A stretch of DNA of 64,000 nt. Source: Rhodopseudomonas faecalis. GTDB taxonomy: Bacteria; Pseudomonadota; Alphaproteobacteria; Rhizobiales; Xanthobacteraceae. Where the stretch lies: contig NZ_QJTI01000007.1 in the NCBI RefSeq assembly GCF_003217325.1, positions 100,371 to 164,370 on the forward strand, in the 5' to 3' direction. A model generated the notes under the pieces. That model did not search any database, was not told the DNA's origin, and saw only the letters and a list, made by a program, of their open reading frames with translations. Positions within the stretch are counted from its first letter, which is position 1. Each line of letters starts with the position of its first letter. Of this stretch, positions 26,201 through 36,257 are shown one piece after another. A program made the position numbers and the translations under genes.

Positions 26201-27210
26201 GAGCGTGCTGGTGCTGCCATGCGCGCGGCCAGACGCAGCGCTTCGATCAGGCTCGACGGATTGGCGCGGCCGGTGCCGGCGATGTCGAACGCGGTGCCGT
26301 GATCGGGCGAGGTGCGGACGAATGGCAGCCCGAGCGTGACATTGACGGCGCGATCGAACGCCAGCGTCTTGATCGGGATCAGCGCCTGATCGTGATACAT
26401 GCACAGCGCGCAGTCATAGCTGCGGCGCGCGGCGTCGTGGAACAGGGTGTCAGCCGGCAGCGGCCCGCGCGCGTCGATGCCTTCGCGGCGCAGCTGCTCG
26501 ATCGCCGGGGTGATGATGGTCTGCTCCTCGGTGCCGAGCCCGCCGTCTTCGCCGGCATGCGGATTGAGGCCGGAGATCGCCAGCCGCGGCGTTGCAATCG
26601 CCAAATGCCGGCGCAGCGCCGCATTCACAATGCGCGCGGTCGAGACGATCAGTTCGCTCGACAGGTCGGTGATGGCGTCGCGCAGCGGGCGGTGGATGGT
26701 GACCGGCACCACCGCCAGCGCGGCCGACCACAGCATCATCACCGGCTGCGGTGCGCGCTGGTCTGGGCATTGGCTCGCCGCCAGTTCGGCCAGGAATTCG
26801 GTGTGGCCGGGATGGGCAAAGCCGGCCTGATACAGCACGCTCTTGGCGATCGGATTGGTGACCACGGCGCTGGCACGGCCTGCCTGCACGTCTTCAACCG
26901 CAAGACGGATCGAGGCGATCGCCGCGGCGGCGCTGGTGCCATCCGGTACGCCAGCGGCGGCAGTGGCCGGCTGGCCGATCGGCACGACAGGCAGTGCTTC
27001 GGGGAAGGCAGAAGCGGCGTGCTGCGGCGTCACTTCGGCCAGCGGCACGTTGAGCTGCAACTGCGCGGCGCGCTTGCGCAGCAGCTCGATATCGCCGCGC
27101 AGATAGAACGCCGGCAGCTTTTCGGCGCTGCGCTGAAGCCACGCCAGCAGCGCGAGCTCGGGGCCGATGCCGGCCGGTTCGCCCAGAGTGAGCACGAGAG
27201 GGAGGGGCAT
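26197..27210 (-). CDS. pdxA: 4-hydroxythreonine-4-phosphate dehydrogenase
   Basis: Oxidises 4-phosphohydroxy-L-threonine in the DXP-dependent pyridoxal phosphate pathway. The 337-residue protein begins [20 protein letters not shown] and has the metal-binding histidines of the family in AHPGHTEFL (about 133-136), SGLNPHAGE and [11 protein letters not shown]. It lies 42 bases after surA and overlaps rsmA by four bases in the surA-pdxA-rsmA order. The ribosome binding site is weak. Confidence 0.96.
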   Translation of the reverse strand: MPLPLVLTLGEPAGIGPELALLAWLQRSAEKLPAFYLRGDIELLRKRAAQLQLNVPLAEVTPQHAASAFPEALPVVPIGQPATAAAGVPDGTSAAAAIASIRLAVEDVQAGRASAVVTNPIAKSVLYQAGFAHPGHTEFLAELAASQCPDQRAPQPVMMLWSAALAVVPVTIHRPLRDAITDLSSELIVSTARIVNAALRRHLAIATPRLAISGLNPHAGEDGGLGTEEQTIITPAIEQLRREGIDARGPLPADTLFHDAARRSYDCALCMYHDQALIPIKTLAFDRAVNVTLGLPFVRTSPDHGTAFDIAGTGRANPSSLIEALRLAARMAAPARS

Positions 27211-27252
27211 GGGAACGCCTAACAGGCTGCCGCGCGGATCGCGCGGCCGCGG

Positions 27253-28188
27253 TCAACGATATTCGATCATCGCGGCCTTGCGCACTTCCTGCAGATATTC
27301 CTTCGATTTCTTCTCGAACTTTTCGGCGCTCATCTTTTCACGGATTTCGCGCTTCTTCGGCGTATCGGCGGTGCTCGGCTTGCGGCTGCACAGCGCCACC
27401 ATCTCGACGCCCTGCTTGGTGATTTCAGGCGCCGTCAGGTGACCGACCGGGGTCTTGTCGAGGATTTCGCGCAACGACTGCGGGATTTCCGCCGAGGTTT
27501 TGGTGACGGCCGTGCGGATGGCGGCGTTCGGCATCGCCTTGAAGATCGCGTTGGCGTCGGCGCAGCTTTGCACCCGGCCGCGCAGCGCCTCGGCCTCCTT
27601 GAAGCGAGCCTCGCGCGAGGTGTTTGGCGCCGAACGCGGCACGATCAGCACCACCGGCTGCATCTGGTATTCGTAATTCTCGCCGGACTTGGCTTCGCTC
27701 TCGCCGAGCGCCGCGCGCACGTCCTGCTCAGAGACCATCAAGCTGCTCTTGAAGCGGCCGCGCACCAGATTGCTCCACACCATCTCGGCGCGGATGCGAC
27801 GCTTCAAAGTGTCCGGGCGGATACCCTGGTTTTCCAGGGTCTTTTCCAGCTGGTCGGGAGACATGCGCATCCGCGAGCCCATGCTGGCGAATGCTGCGTC
27901 AATGTCGGCCGCACTCGGGTCGATCCCGAATTTCTTGCCTTCCTTGATCTTGACCTTCTCGTTGATCAGCTCGTCCAGCACCTGCTGCCGGTTCGGCGTG
28001 GTGCGGCTGGACAATTGCGTCAGTTTGGAGCGCTGATCGATGTCGAAATTGGTGATCGGCTCGCCATTGACCATCACCACCACGTTCTGCGCAGGCAGCG
28101 TGGTGGCGGAACCGAACACAAGCACGGCGGCGATGCAGCTCGCCGCCAGCATACGAAACGAATTCTTTGCGGTCATTTTGTCTGCCAT
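27253..28188 (-). CDS. surA: SurA-like periplasmic chaperone
   Basis: A 311-residue exported protein likely to help outer-membrane proteins, including LptD, fold. A signal peptide covers the first 35 residues (FRMLAASCIAAVLVFGSAT, cleavage near PAQ). The SurA N-terminal domain follows (NVVVMVNGEPITNFDIDQRSKL, with LDELINEKVKIKEGKKFGI). The PPIase region is divergent, so isomerase activity is uncertain. ATG 28188 was chosen; ATG 28209 and 28176 are alternatives. It sits between lptD and pdxA as in many proteobacteria. Confidence 0.88.
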   Translation of the reverse strand: MADKMTAKNSFRMLAASCIAAVLVFGSATTLPAQNVVVMVNGEPITNFDIDQRSKLTQLSSRTTPNRQQVLDELINEKVKIKEGKKFGIDPSAADIDAAFASMGSRMRMSPDQLEKTLENQGIRPDTLKRRIRAEMVWSNLVRGRFKSSLMVSEQDVRAALGESEAKSGENYEYQMQPVVLIVPRSAPNTSREARFKEAEALRGRVQSCADANAIFKAMPNAAIRTAVTKTSAEIPQSLREILDKTPVGHLTAPEITKQGVEMVALCSRKPSTADTPKKREIREKMSAEKFEKKSKEYLQEVRKAAMIEYR

Positions 28189-28255
28189 CAGGAAGAACGC
28201 TATCTCCATGTGCACAGGCTGCGCAGGCGCCGCAGCGCCTGCCGCTCACGCGGGG

Positions 28256-30763
28256 TTATTGGCCGATAACGCCCTGGGAGGCCGCGGACACGTTCTGTGA
28301 CATCGCGGTCATGCCAATGGTCCGCAAGCCGATCTGCAGCATCACGGTGTGATTCAGAATCGGCGTCGCGTTGCTCACCGCATAGGAATAGGCAGTGATG
28401 TAATTAAGGCCGAGCACGAAGCAGTCGTCCACGTAACCCGCGCCGACCGTGTACTGATTGACCCGGTTCTGCTCAAGGTCCCAGCGCGCGCCGCCGGACA
28501 CCACCCAGTTTGACGCCAGCTTCATCGAACCGGTGCCGAGCACGCCCTCGCGGCGGGTCAGGATGCCAAGTTCGGGTTGGGCGGCGTAACTGCCGTAGGT
28601 GAGGGCGACCGACCAGCGATTGAAGTTGGCGCGGCCTTCGGCCTCGAAGCGCTGCACGTCGAGATGAGTCTCGTCGAGCCGGGCCCGGGTGGTGAACTGG
28701 TAGGTGCTGTTCGGCGAATAGGACACGCGCGTCACGTAGTCGGAGCGCTGCTTGTCCAGGCCGGAATTGAGGCCGGTGTTGGTGAGGTCGGCCACGGTGT
28801 ACGAGTTCAGGCCAAACAAATGGTAGGACTGACCGAACAGCACGTTGACGGCGCCGCCGCGATCGAACTGCGTGGTGGCCTGCACGCCGACATTGGCGCG
28901 GCTGCCGCCTTCGACGCGGTCATAGCCGGAGAACTTGTCGACGCTGAACAGATTGCTGGCGTCGAACACCATGCTCTGCGCGTCTTCATTGGGCAGCCGG
29001 CCGGCGTAGCTCTCATTCGGACGAATGATGACCTGCGCGATCGGCTCCAGCGTGGTGGTGCCCCACGGCTGCACATTGATGAACGGGTAGCGATATTCCA
29101 GGCCGACCGTCGGCATGGCGCGCAGCGCCTGGTTGTCGCCGACATTGAGGAAGTTGGAAACGCCGGGCTGATTGCCGACCGAGGCGTCGATGGCGTCGAC
29201 ACGGACCGACGCGAACGGCGTCCAGATCTGGCCATAGGGGTCGGTGAAGGCGCTGCGCCATTTCGCTTCGCCGGAGAAGCGGGTGTAGGTGCCGGGCACG
29301 CCGCGCAGCAGGCAGGGGGGGCGCGACATCGGATCAGGCGAAGTCGCCAGACATAGAGTGAGCGCTGTTGAATCGAAGCGGTTTGTTAGTGATTCAAATT
29401 GCGCGTTTTGCCGGGTCAGGCTGGTGAAATTGGTGAGATAGCTGAGCTCGCCGCCGAGCACCGAATGATTGACGACATTCGAATAGTCGACCACCGGGTG
29501 GACGACCGGAATCTGCTTCTGCACGTCGGCAGCAGTGAAGCCGTAATAATAGATGGTGCGCGCGTCGAAGAAGCTGCGGTTGCCGACCCCGGTCAGATAG
29601 AGCTGCGAAATCGCTTCGGTTGACGGGTTCAGGAATGAGCCGAGCGCGTCGCGATACTGTGCCAGCCGGTAGTCGGAGAAGAAGGTGCGGTCGGACAGCA
29701 GTACGCCGTCCCAGCCCCACACCCATTTGTCGTTGAGCGCGAACTGGCCCTTGGTGTCGACCGCGCCGCGGAATTCGCGGTCGCCGGGCTGGCCGGCAAG
29801 CTTGCTGGGATCGAGCTGATTGATGCCGGAAGCGCGGATCTGGTAGGCGCCGTCCAGCAGCCGCTGCCGGAACTCGCCCTGCATCAGCACGCCCTGGGTG
29901 GTGGTGATGCGCGGTGCCAGCGTCAGGTCGTAATCGGGCGCCAGTGCGAAATAATAGGGTACTTCAAAGCCGGATCCGAACGCGGTGCTGCTCAGATACA
30001 TCGGCATCAGGAAGCCGCTCTTACGCACCACCGTCGGGTCGGGCGTCGAGAAATACGGCAGATAGGCAAGCGGAACGCCGAAGAATTCGAGCTGGGCGTT
30101 CTCGAAATACAGCATCTTGTCGGTCTGGTCGTGGATGATGCGAGCACCCTTGACCTGCCACAGCGGCGGCTTCTTCGGATTATTCCGGCACGGCGCGCAA
30201 GCGGTATAGACGCCGTTTTGGAACACGTTGTAGGCGCCCTCAGTCCGTTCCGCGCGCGAGGCGGCGATCCGGGTCTGGTCAGCGGTGTCGACGCGCAGCG
30301 AGTCGACGAAACCGTCGCGGTAGTCGTCGCTGAGGTCGAGCAGATTGGCGTAGGTGACCTTGCCGTCCGCGTCGGTCATGCGGACGTTGCCCTCGGCACG
30401 GAGCCGCTTGGTCTTCTGGTCGTAGATGACCTTGTCGGCTTCGACGCTGGTGCCGTTATAGAACATCTGCACGTTGCCGACGGCAGCCACGCGCTGGTTG
30501 TTGTAGTCGTAATCGACCTCAACCGCCTGCACCAGCATCTGGCCGTTTTCGGCCGCCGGCGGCGCCTTCTGGCGCGGCGGGCGCGGATTATAGGTGTAGC
30601 TCTGGGCAGCCGCCTCCGTTACCGCTGCGAGGTCAATCGCAGCAGTCAGACCAACCGCCACTAGGGCGCCCCAAAGAACCGGCGCCAGCCCACCGTCGCG
30701 GCGCCAATGCTGGCGCCGTCGCGGCGAACGCGCTCGGTATTGGAGGGCGGTGACAGCAGACAC
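28256..30763 (-). CDS. lptD: LPS-assembly protein LptD
   Basis: The outer-membrane beta-barrel that inserts lipopolysaccharide into the outer leaflet. The 835-residue protein has a signal peptide with cleavage near AAAQ (51-54), a periplasmic OstA-like beta-jellyroll (MLVQAVEVDYDYNNQRVAA, ADKVIYDQKTKRLRAEGNV) and a long barrel. A CAPC motif follows the jellyroll, and three further cysteines occur in the barrel, so the disulfide pattern may differ from E. coli. GTG 30763 overlaps the lptG stop by one base (TAGTG) with GGAGGA upstream, which decides this start over the longer ORF. Confidence 0.95.
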   Translation of the reverse strand: MSAVTALQYRARSPRRRQHWRRDGGLAPVLWGALVAVGLTAAIDLAAVTEAAAQSYTYNPRPPRQKAPPAAENGQMLVQAVEVDYDYNNQRVAAVGNVQMFYNGTSVEADKVIYDQKTKRLRAEGNVRMTDADGKVTYANLLDLSDDYRDGFVDSLRVDTADQTRIAASRAERTEGAYNVFQNGVYTACAPCRNNPKKPPLWQVKGARIIHDQTDKMLYFENAQLEFFGVPLAYLPYFSTPDPTVVRKSGFLMPMYLSSTAFGSGFEVPYYFALAPDYDLTLAPRITTTQGVLMQGEFRQRLLDGAYQIRASGINQLDPSKLAGQPGDREFRGAVDTKGQFALNDKWVWGWDGVLLSDRTFFSDYRLAQYRDALGSFLNPSTEAISQLYLTGVGNRSFFDARTIYYYGFTAADVQKQIPVVHPVVDYSNVVNHSVLGGELSYLTNFTSLTRQNAQFESLTNRFDSTALTLCLATSPDPMSRPPCLLRGVPGTYTRFSGEAKWRSAFTDPYGQIWTPFASVRVDAIDASVGNQPGVSNFLNVGDNQALRAMPTVGLEYRYPFINVQPWGTTTLEPIAQVIIRPNESYAGRLPNEDAQSMVFDASNLFSVDKFSGYDRVEGGSRANVGVQATTQFDRGGAVNVLFGQSYHLFGLNSYTVADLTNTGLNSGLDKQRSDYVTRVSYSPNSTYQFTTRARLDETHLDVQRFEAEGRANFNRWSVALTYGSYAAQPELGILTRREGVLGTGSMKLASNWVVSGGARWDLEQNRVNQYTVGAGYVDDCFVLGLNYITAYSYAVSNATPILNHTVMLQIGLRTIGMTAMSQNVSAASQGVIGQ

Positions 30764-31851
30764 TAGCCGTCCTCCTGGTAGAGCAGAGCCATAAATCCCG
30801 CGAGGCCCCCGACGAATACGGGCAACCACGCCGCAGCAATCGGGTGCATCAACTCGGCCTTGCTCAAATCCTCAGTCACTTTCGACAGGATATAGAGCAG
30901 AAAGCCTGCCGCCACGCCACTCAAAACCATCTTTTGAACACCGCCGAAACGGAAGAATCCTAAGCTAACAGAAGCCGCTAACATCACCATGGCAGCAAGC
31001 AAAAACGGCCTCGCCAGCAATTTATGGTACTGTAGACGGTATCCAGATGTGGCAAATCCTGAGCTTTCCGACGAGCGGATGTAGCTCGGTAGTTGCCAAA
31101 ATGACACGGTTTCTGGGGTCGAAAAGCTGTTCCGGACCTGGGCTGGGGTCAGTGTGGTCGGCAATAGCAGGGTCTCTTCGTCAACCGGCGCTGAGTCGAG
31201 GGTGTAGCGGCGCACATCCTTGAAGCGCCAGAACCCCGGTTCCAGGGTCGCCTCACGGGCTTCCAGCCGGTCCTTGAAGCTGAAATCGGCCTCGAATCGG
31301 AACACGGTCAGCCCGGTCAGCAGCACGCCCTGCTGCTGGCTGCGGGCGGCATTGATGATGGCCTGGCCGTCGCTGGTGATCTGGTTGATCCAGAACCCGC
31401 TGGCGTCCTGCAAACTGTTGGAGGAATCGCCGAACATTTCGGCTTCGAGCTGCTTGGCTCGTTCCTGCATCGCGGCCGACACCGGGTTGAAAAAGGCGGT
31501 CGCCAGCAGCCCGAGCAGCAGCGCGCTCCACAGCGCCGGCGCCACGAACTGCCAGGCCGAGATCCCGGCGGCGCGCGCCACCACCAGTTCCAGCCGCCGC
31601 GACAGCGCCAGATAACAGGTCATGGCGCCGATCAGGATGCAGAACGGCATCAGCCGCTCCAGCAGCTGCGGCACCCGGAACATCGAGGTCTGCGCCAGCA
31701 TTAGCGCGGAAATATGCGGCCGGCCGCCGGCGCGGCGCAGCAGGTCGATGTAATCGACGAACACCAGCAGCACGAACAGCCCGAAAAACACTCCGAGCGC
31801 CGCGGTGACGAACCGGCCGGCGAAATAACGCCCCAGCGTATTCATGAACAT
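30763..31851 (-). CDS. lptG: LPS export permease LptG
   Basis: One of two membrane partners of the LptB2FG transporter that extracts LPS from the inner membrane. The 362-residue protein has three N-terminal transmembrane helices, a periplasmic beta-jellyroll of about 150 residues, and three C-terminal helices. The N-terminus MFMNTLGRYFAGRFVTAALG and LSRRLELVVARAAGISAWQF match LptG. ATG 31851 has GGAG eight bases upstream; ATG 31845 is also possible. It follows lptF by 13 bases and overlaps lptD by one base. Confidence 0.95.
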   Translation of the reverse strand: MFMNTLGRYFAGRFVTAALGVFFGLFVLLVFVDYIDLLRRAGGRPHISALMLAQTSMFRVPQLLERLMPFCILIGAMTCYLALSRRLELVVARAAGISAWQFVAPALWSALLLGLLATAFFNPVSAAMQERAKQLEAEMFGDSSNSLQDASGFWINQITSDGQAIINAARSQQQGVLLTGLTVFRFEADFSFKDRLEAREATLEPGFWRFKDVRRYTLDSAPVDEETLLLPTTLTPAQVRNSFSTPETVSFWQLPSYIRSSESSGFATSGYRLQYHKLLARPFLLAAMVMLAASVSLGFFRFGGVQKMVLSGVAAGFLLYILSKVTEDLSKAELMHPIAAAWLPVFVGGLAGFMALLYQEDG

Positions 31852-31864
31852 CGCCGCGGCTCCG

Positions 31865-33031
31865 TCATGGTGGCGCAGCGCGCAGCCGCCGCCGGGTCAG
31901 CGAGGCGAGCGTGCTGTTGATGAATTCCGTCAGCCGCGCCGGCGGCTCGATCACGACATGGTGCGCGATCAGCCAGATGCTCAGGCCGATGGTGGTGGTC
32001 AGCAGCAGATATTGCACGCCGGCAAACCACAGATTACCGGCTGCGGCGATCGAGCAGGCGAAACCGGCCAGCCGCACCAGGAACACGGTGATGATGGTGC
32101 CGGCGATCGAAAAATTGCGGCTTTGCCGGGTGGTGCGTGGCAATCCCAGAAACGCGAAGGTCAGCGCTGTGAACACGAACGGGTAAATCGGCGCCAGCAG
32201 CCGTTCGTGCATTTCGGTGCGGAACTGGTTCGGCAGTCTTGCGTACAGCGGATCGTCGGCGGGCGGCCAGATCAGCTCCCACAGATAGCGCTCGCGGATG
32301 CCATAGCTGACGTCGCGCGCCCTGGAAAACTTTGACATGTCGAAGGCGTAGCGGCCGAATGCCACCAGCGCCGGGTCGCGCTTGCCGGTTTCAAAGCGCT
32401 GCAGCGTGCCGTCTTCCAGCACCAGGAACGAGCCGTCATTGTTTTTCAGCACCGTGCCGTGATCGGCGATGATGCTGATGCGCTCCTTGGGATCGCGGCG
32501 GTCGTCGATAAAGACCCCGACCAGCAGGCCGCCAGGCTGCCGTTCCCGCACCCGGATGGTCAGATTGGTTTCGAGCTGGGCAAAACGTCCCGGCTGCAGA
32601 ATGTTGGCCAGAATGTCGGCGGTGATCTCGCTGTCCCAGCGATTGATGCGGCGCAGCCCTTCGGGAGCGACATAGGCACCGATCACCGTGACCAGCATCG
32701 CCACCACAGCCGCGGCAAACATGAAAGGCCGCAGGATGCGCAGCGGCGACAGCCCCGCGGCATTCATCACGATCACTTCCGAATCGGTCGCGAGCCGGTT
32801 GAGGGTGTGCGCCACCGCGATCATCAGCGCGATCGGCGCGATCACCAGCACCAGCACCGGCACCGCCATGCTGGTCAGGCCGAGGAAGGTGACGATGGTC
32901 TGGCCCTGGCTGGTCATCAGATCGATGCCGCGCAGCGCCTGCGTGATCCAGATCACGCCGGTGAGGCTGGCCAGAACCACCGCAAACGACGTCAGCGTCG
33001 TGCGCAAGATGTAGTTATCGATCGAGCCCAT
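31865..33031 (-). CDS. lptF: LPS export permease LptF
   Basis: The second membrane subunit of the LPS exporter, 388 residues. It begins MGSIDNYILRTTLTSFAVVL and has paired transmembrane bundles around a periplasmic domain, with NRLATDSEVIVMNAAGLSP in the coupling region that contacts LptB. The C-terminal helices include FVFTALTFAFLGLP. ATG 33031 was chosen over a longer ORF from 33076. It leads the lptF-lptG-lptD-surA-pdxA-rsmA run. lptB and lptA are not in the window. Confidence 0.95.
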   Translation of the reverse strand: MGSIDNYILRTTLTSFAVVLASLTGVIWITQALRGIDLMTSQGQTIVTFLGLTSMAVPVLVLVIAPIALMIAVAHTLNRLATDSEVIVMNAAGLSPLRILRPFMFAAAVVAMLVTVIGAYVAPEGLRRINRWDSEITADILANILQPGRFAQLETNLTIRVRERQPGGLLVGVFIDDRRDPKERISIIADHGTVLKNNDGSFLVLEDGTLQRFETGKRDPALVAFGRYAFDMSKFSRARDVSYGIRERYLWELIWPPADDPLYARLPNQFRTEMHERLLAPIYPFVFTALTFAFLGLPRTTRQSRNFSIAGTIITVFLVRLAGFACSIAAAGNLWFAGVQYLLLTTTIGLSIWLIAHHVVIEPPARLTEFINSTLASLTRRRLRAAPP

Positions 33032-33409
33032 GCCCCGGACAATCCCCAAACGCGTGACGGCGGCTATACCCGCCACGCTACTCGCACGCCATTGCTGTCG
33101 TGTCTGCAGGCATCCCCATGCCTGACTCGACCATTACCATCTGTTTGATCCGTCAACAAAATGGCTGCCGCAAGGCGCTGCCTTGCAATGGTTAATTGTT
33201 CCCGTGTGTCGTCAAAATGCCACGATTAATGCGTGTGCCGCCTTCACCTTGAAGCGCAATCGACGCGGCAGCGAAGCGACGCAGCACTTGGCAGCGATAG
33301 CGGCGAGGGGCCATAGTGCCGGCCCTATCTGCGCCCTGCCGCTGTTCCGGACGTTCGCTCCGGTTGAGCCTAGCGCTCCCTGATAGCTTGATTCTGGAGG
33401 ATGAGATCC
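33032..33409. other. Divergent promoter region between lptF and pepA
   Basis: A 378-base gap. Toward pepA, TTGGCA (33288-33293) and CATAGT (33312-33317) are 18 bases apart. Toward lptF, TATAGC (33068-33063 on minus) could be a -10 but lacks a clear -35. No gene was recognised here. Confidence 0.4.
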
Positions 33410-34906
33410 ATGCCCGACGTCGTCAGCGTTGGTTTTGTTGCGGTTGGCGCCGCTATCAAAGGTGTCGTGTTCGCGTTTTGCGACGAGGCGCTGGCGTTCG
33501 GACCGGACACGCGCAAGGCGCTCGGCGGGGCGGTCGATGCGGTGAAGCGCGCCGCGCAGGCCTGCCGTTTTAAGGGCAAGTCCGGCTCGGCGCTGGAATT
33601 GCTGGCGCCGCAAGGTTTGAAGGCTGACCGGCTGGTGGTGATCGGCGTCGGCAAGGCCGCCGACCTCAAGGAACAGGATTTCCTCAAATTCGGCGGTGCG
33701 GTGGCTGGCAAGCTCGGCACTGGCAAAGAGAGCGTCACGGTGCTGGGCGAACTGCCGAGCGGCGCGATGACCGCGCAGCAGGCGGCGACCTTGGCCGCCG
33801 GGCTGCGGCTGCGCGCCTACAAGTTCGATCGCTACAAGACCAAGAAGAAGGACGACGACACGCCGCTCAACGCCGCGGTCTCGATCGCGGTGCGCGATCT
33901 CGCCGCCACCAAGAAGGCGTTCGCGGCGCAGAACGCGGTGGTCGATGGCGTGATCATGGCGCGCGATCTCGTCAACGAGCCGCCGAATGTGCTGTTCCCG
34001 GTAGAATTCGCGCGCCGCGCCAGCCAGCTGCGCAAGCTCGGCGTCACCGTCGAAGTGCTCGACGTCGCAGCCATGACCAAGCTGAAAATGGGCGCGTTGC
34101 TCGGCGTTGCGCAGGGCTCGGCGCATCCGCCGCGCACCGTGATCATGCGCTGGAATGGCGGCCGCAAGAGCGACGCGCCGCTGGCCTTTGTGGGCAAGGG
34201 CGTGTGCTTCGACTCCGGCGGCATTTCGATCAAGCCGTCGGCGAGCATGGAAGAGATGAAGGGCGACATGGGCGGCGCGGCCTGCGTGGTCGGGCTGATG
34301 CATGCGCTCGCGGCGCGCAAGGCCAAGGTCAATGTGATCGGTGCGATCGGCCTCGTTGAAAACATGCCGGACGGCGGCGCGCAGCGCCCCGGCGATATCG
34401 TCACCTCGATGTCGGGCCAGACCATCGAGATCATCAACACCGACGCCGAAGGCCGTTTGGTGCTGGCCGACGTGCTGTGGCACGTCGTCAAGAAGCACAA
34501 GCCGAAGCTGATGGTCGATCTGGCGACCCTGACCGGCGCCATCCTGGTGGCGCTCGGCACCGAACATGCCGGCCTGTTCTCCAACAATGACGAGCTGGCG
34601 AGCCGGCTGACCGAGGCGGGTCTCGCCACCGGCGAGCGGCTGTGGCGGCTGCCGCTCGGCCCGGATTACGACAAGCACATCGACTCGCAATTCGCCGACA
34701 TGAAGAACACCGGCGGCCGCAATGGTGGGTCGATCACCGCCGCGCAGTTCCTGCAGCGCTTTGTCGACAATACCCCCTGGGCGCATCTCGATATCGCCGG
34801 CACCGCGATGGGCGCGCCGAAATCGGAGATCAACCAGAGCTGGGGCTCCGGCTTCGGGGTGCGCTTGCTGGACCGCCTGGTCGCCACCCATTACGAGGGT
34901 AAATGA
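33410..34906 (+). CDS. pepA: Leucyl aminopeptidase (M17 family)
   Basis: A cytosolic zinc or manganese aminopeptidase that forms hexamers. The 498-residue protein carries Lys263, Asp268 and Lys275 in [20 protein letters not shown] and the M17 signature NTDAEGRL at 343-350, including the catalytic Arg349. ATG 33410 lies nine bases after GGAGG; ATG 33401 touches it and is unlikely to be used. It overlaps holC by four bases, the widespread pepA-holC arrangement. In some bacteria PepA also binds DNA; nothing here tests that. Confidence 0.96.
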   Translation: MPDVVSVGFVAVGAAIKGVVFAFCDEALAFGPDTRKALGGAVDAVKRAAQACRFKGKSGSALELLAPQGLKADRLVVIGVGKAADLKEQDFLKFGGAVAGKLGTGKESVTVLGELPSGAMTAQQAATLAAGLRLRAYKFDRYKTKKKDDDTPLNAAVSIAVRDLAATKKAFAAQNAVVDGVIMARDLVNEPPNVLFPVEFARRASQLRKLGVTVEVLDVAAMTKLKMGALLGVAQGSAHPPRTVIMRWNGGRKSDAPLAFVGKGVCFDSGGISIKPSASMEEMKGDMGGAACVVGLMHALAARKAKVNVIGAIGLVENMPDGGAQRPGDIVTSMSGQTIEIINTDAEGRLVLADVLWHVVKKHKPKLMVDLATLTGAILVALGTEHAGLFSNNDELASRLTEAGLATGERLWRLPLGPDYDKHIDSQFADMKNTGGRNGGSITAAQFLQRFVDNTPWAHLDIAGTAMGAPKSEINQSWGSGFGVRLLDRLVATHYEGK

Positions 34907-35355
34907 CCGAGGTTCTATTCTACCATCTGCGCGGTGTGACGGTGGAGAGCGTGCTGCCGTCACTGCTGGAAAAGTCGCTGCAACGCGGCTGGCGGGTGGT
35001 GGTGCAGGCAACCACCGAGGAGCGGGCCGACGCGCTCGACTCGCATCTGTGGACCTTTCGCGACGATTCCTTCCTGCCACACGCCACCTGGCGGGTGGCG
35101 GATGCCGCGCAGCAGCCGATCCTGCTGGTGGTCGATGACGGCAATCCCAACGGCGCCAAGATCCGGTTTCTGATCGACGGCGCCGGTTTGCCGCCTGACA
35201 GCGCGTCCTATGAGCGCCTAGTGCTGGTGTTCAACGGCGATGATGATGAGGCGGTCGCCCAGGCGCGAGCGGCCTGGACCGCCAGCAAGGCGCAGGGCTT
35301 TGAGGTCATCTACCGGCAGATGGACGAAACCGGCCGCTGGCAACAGCGACAGTAG
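34903..35355 (+). CDS. holC: DNA polymerase III chi subunit
   Basis: The clamp-loader accessory subunit that links the replicase to single-strand-binding protein. The 150-residue product starts [19 protein letters not shown] and contains [32 protein letters not shown] and the PILLV strand, the hallmarks of HolC. Its ATG overlaps the pepA stop (ATGA), so it is translationally coupled. Confidence 0.95.
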   Translation: MTEVLFYHLRGVTVESVLPSLLEKSLQRGWRVVVQATTEERADALDSHLWTFRDDSFLPHATWRVADAAQQPILLVVDDGNPNGAKIRFLIDGAGLPPDSASYERLVLVFNGDDDEAVAQARAAWTASKAQGFEVIYRQMDETGRWQQRQ

Positions 35356-35475
35356 TCCGCGCCAGCCGTTAACGTTACAATCCAGCCGTGCGAATTGTGC
35401 TCGCCTGCGGCCTTGGTGGTGCCTTAAACAGATGTTTGTGAAGCAAATTCCGTCACTTTGAGGAAGACCCGCACC

Positions 35476-36012
35476 GTGCGACTAAATCCTGGCCCGCACC
35501 GCGTCCTGTTGCTGCTTGCCGTCGGAGCCCCGCTGCTCGGCGGCTGCGCCGGATCGGACATGTTTTCGTCCGACCTGCTGTCTCGCGATGCCGAATGGTT
35601 CTCGCGCGCCGGCCGCTCCTTCGTCAAAAACGTCTCGATCGAGACGCCGCCGCTGTCGCCTGATAAGCCGGTCCGTCCCGATGATCTGATCAGCGCCGAC
35701 GGCGCCTGTCCGGGCATGACGCCGCCCGGCACGGAGGCCACCGGCTCGGCAGATGCGCCGGCCTCGTCGGGCATGGGCGCGGTGGCGCTTGGCCACACCG
35801 AATGCGACGTGGCGCGCGGCCTTGGCACCCCGAACAATGTCAACCTGTCCAGCAATGAGCGCGGCGACCGCATCGCGGTGCTGACCTACAACACTGGTCC
35901 GCGCGCCGGCATCTACACCTTCAAGGCCGGCCGGTTGTCCGAAGTCGAGCGCGCGCCGCAGCCCGAAACGCCGACCGCCGGCCGCAGGCCCAAGAAGCGC
36001 ACTGCTGGCTGA
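35476..36012 (+). CDS. Lipoprotein, possibly with an SmpA/OmlA (BamE-like) domain
   Basis: A 178-residue predicted lipoprotein. From GTG 35476 the signal peptide ends in the lipobox LGGC with Cys24. GAGGAAG lies about nine bases before GTG, supporting this over TTG 35458. The C-terminal half (AVALGHTECDVARGLGTPNN, IAVLTYNTG, IYTFKAGRLSEVE) has the strand and turn pattern of the SmpA/OmlA fold, which would place it near the outer-membrane assembly machinery. That assignment is inference. The protein ends in a basic tail. Its stop codon touches the structured repeat. Confidence 0.75.
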   Translation: MRLNPGPHRVLLLLAVGAPLLGGCAGSDMFSSDLLSRDAEWFSRAGRSFVKNVSIETPPLSPDKPVRPDDLISADGACPGMTPPGTEATGSADAPASSGMGAVALGHTECDVARGLGTPNNVNLSSNERGDRIAVLTYNTGPRAGIYTFKAGRLSEVERAPQPETPTAGRRPKKRTAG

Positions 36013-36161
36013 TACCAGCGGCGCTCGCTGGTGATACGCCATGCCCGCGACATGTCGCGGGCATCCACGTCTTGAAAGCGCCGCAAGATCAAAGACGTGG
36101 ATGGCCGGGACGGAGCCCGGCCATGACATGTGGATGGGTTGGTATCAATTTCCGTTGGTAT
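36012..36161. repeat. Structured intergenic repeat, copy 2
   Basis: A 150-base element nearly identical to 23016-23162 from the second hairpin to the right end. Hairpins are ATGCCCGCG/CGCGGGCAT (36041-36064), ATCCACGTCTT/AAGACGTGGAT (36063-36102) and GGCCGGG/CCCGGCC (36103-36122). In the first stem, an A-T pair of copy 1 is a G-C pair here, a compensatory change. The ends are ATACCAGCGG and CCGTTGGTAT. It starts within the stop codon of the lipoprotein gene and lies between convergent genes. Confidence 0.9.
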
Positions 36162-36200
36162 GAGAGCTTCGGTACTGATTCCATCAGAACCGAAACTCTC
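36162..36200. terminator. Hairpin between convergent genes
   Basis: GAGAG-C-TTCGGT (36162-36173) pairs with ACCGAA-A-CTCTC (36189-36200), an 11-bp stem with one mismatch. It follows the repeat and lies 58 bases from the ABC-F gene end, so it may act as a terminator from either side. Confidence 0.4.
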
Positions 36201-36257
36201 GAAGCCGTGCAGGATTTCGGTGGTTGGGACGTGCTACCTCGTGCGGGCAGGGCGCTA

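Noticed and set aside
33183..33383. Plus-strand ORF of 66 aa in the lptF-pepA gap
   Set aside because: No ribosome binding site, no protein-like composition, and it overlaps the likely promoter region.
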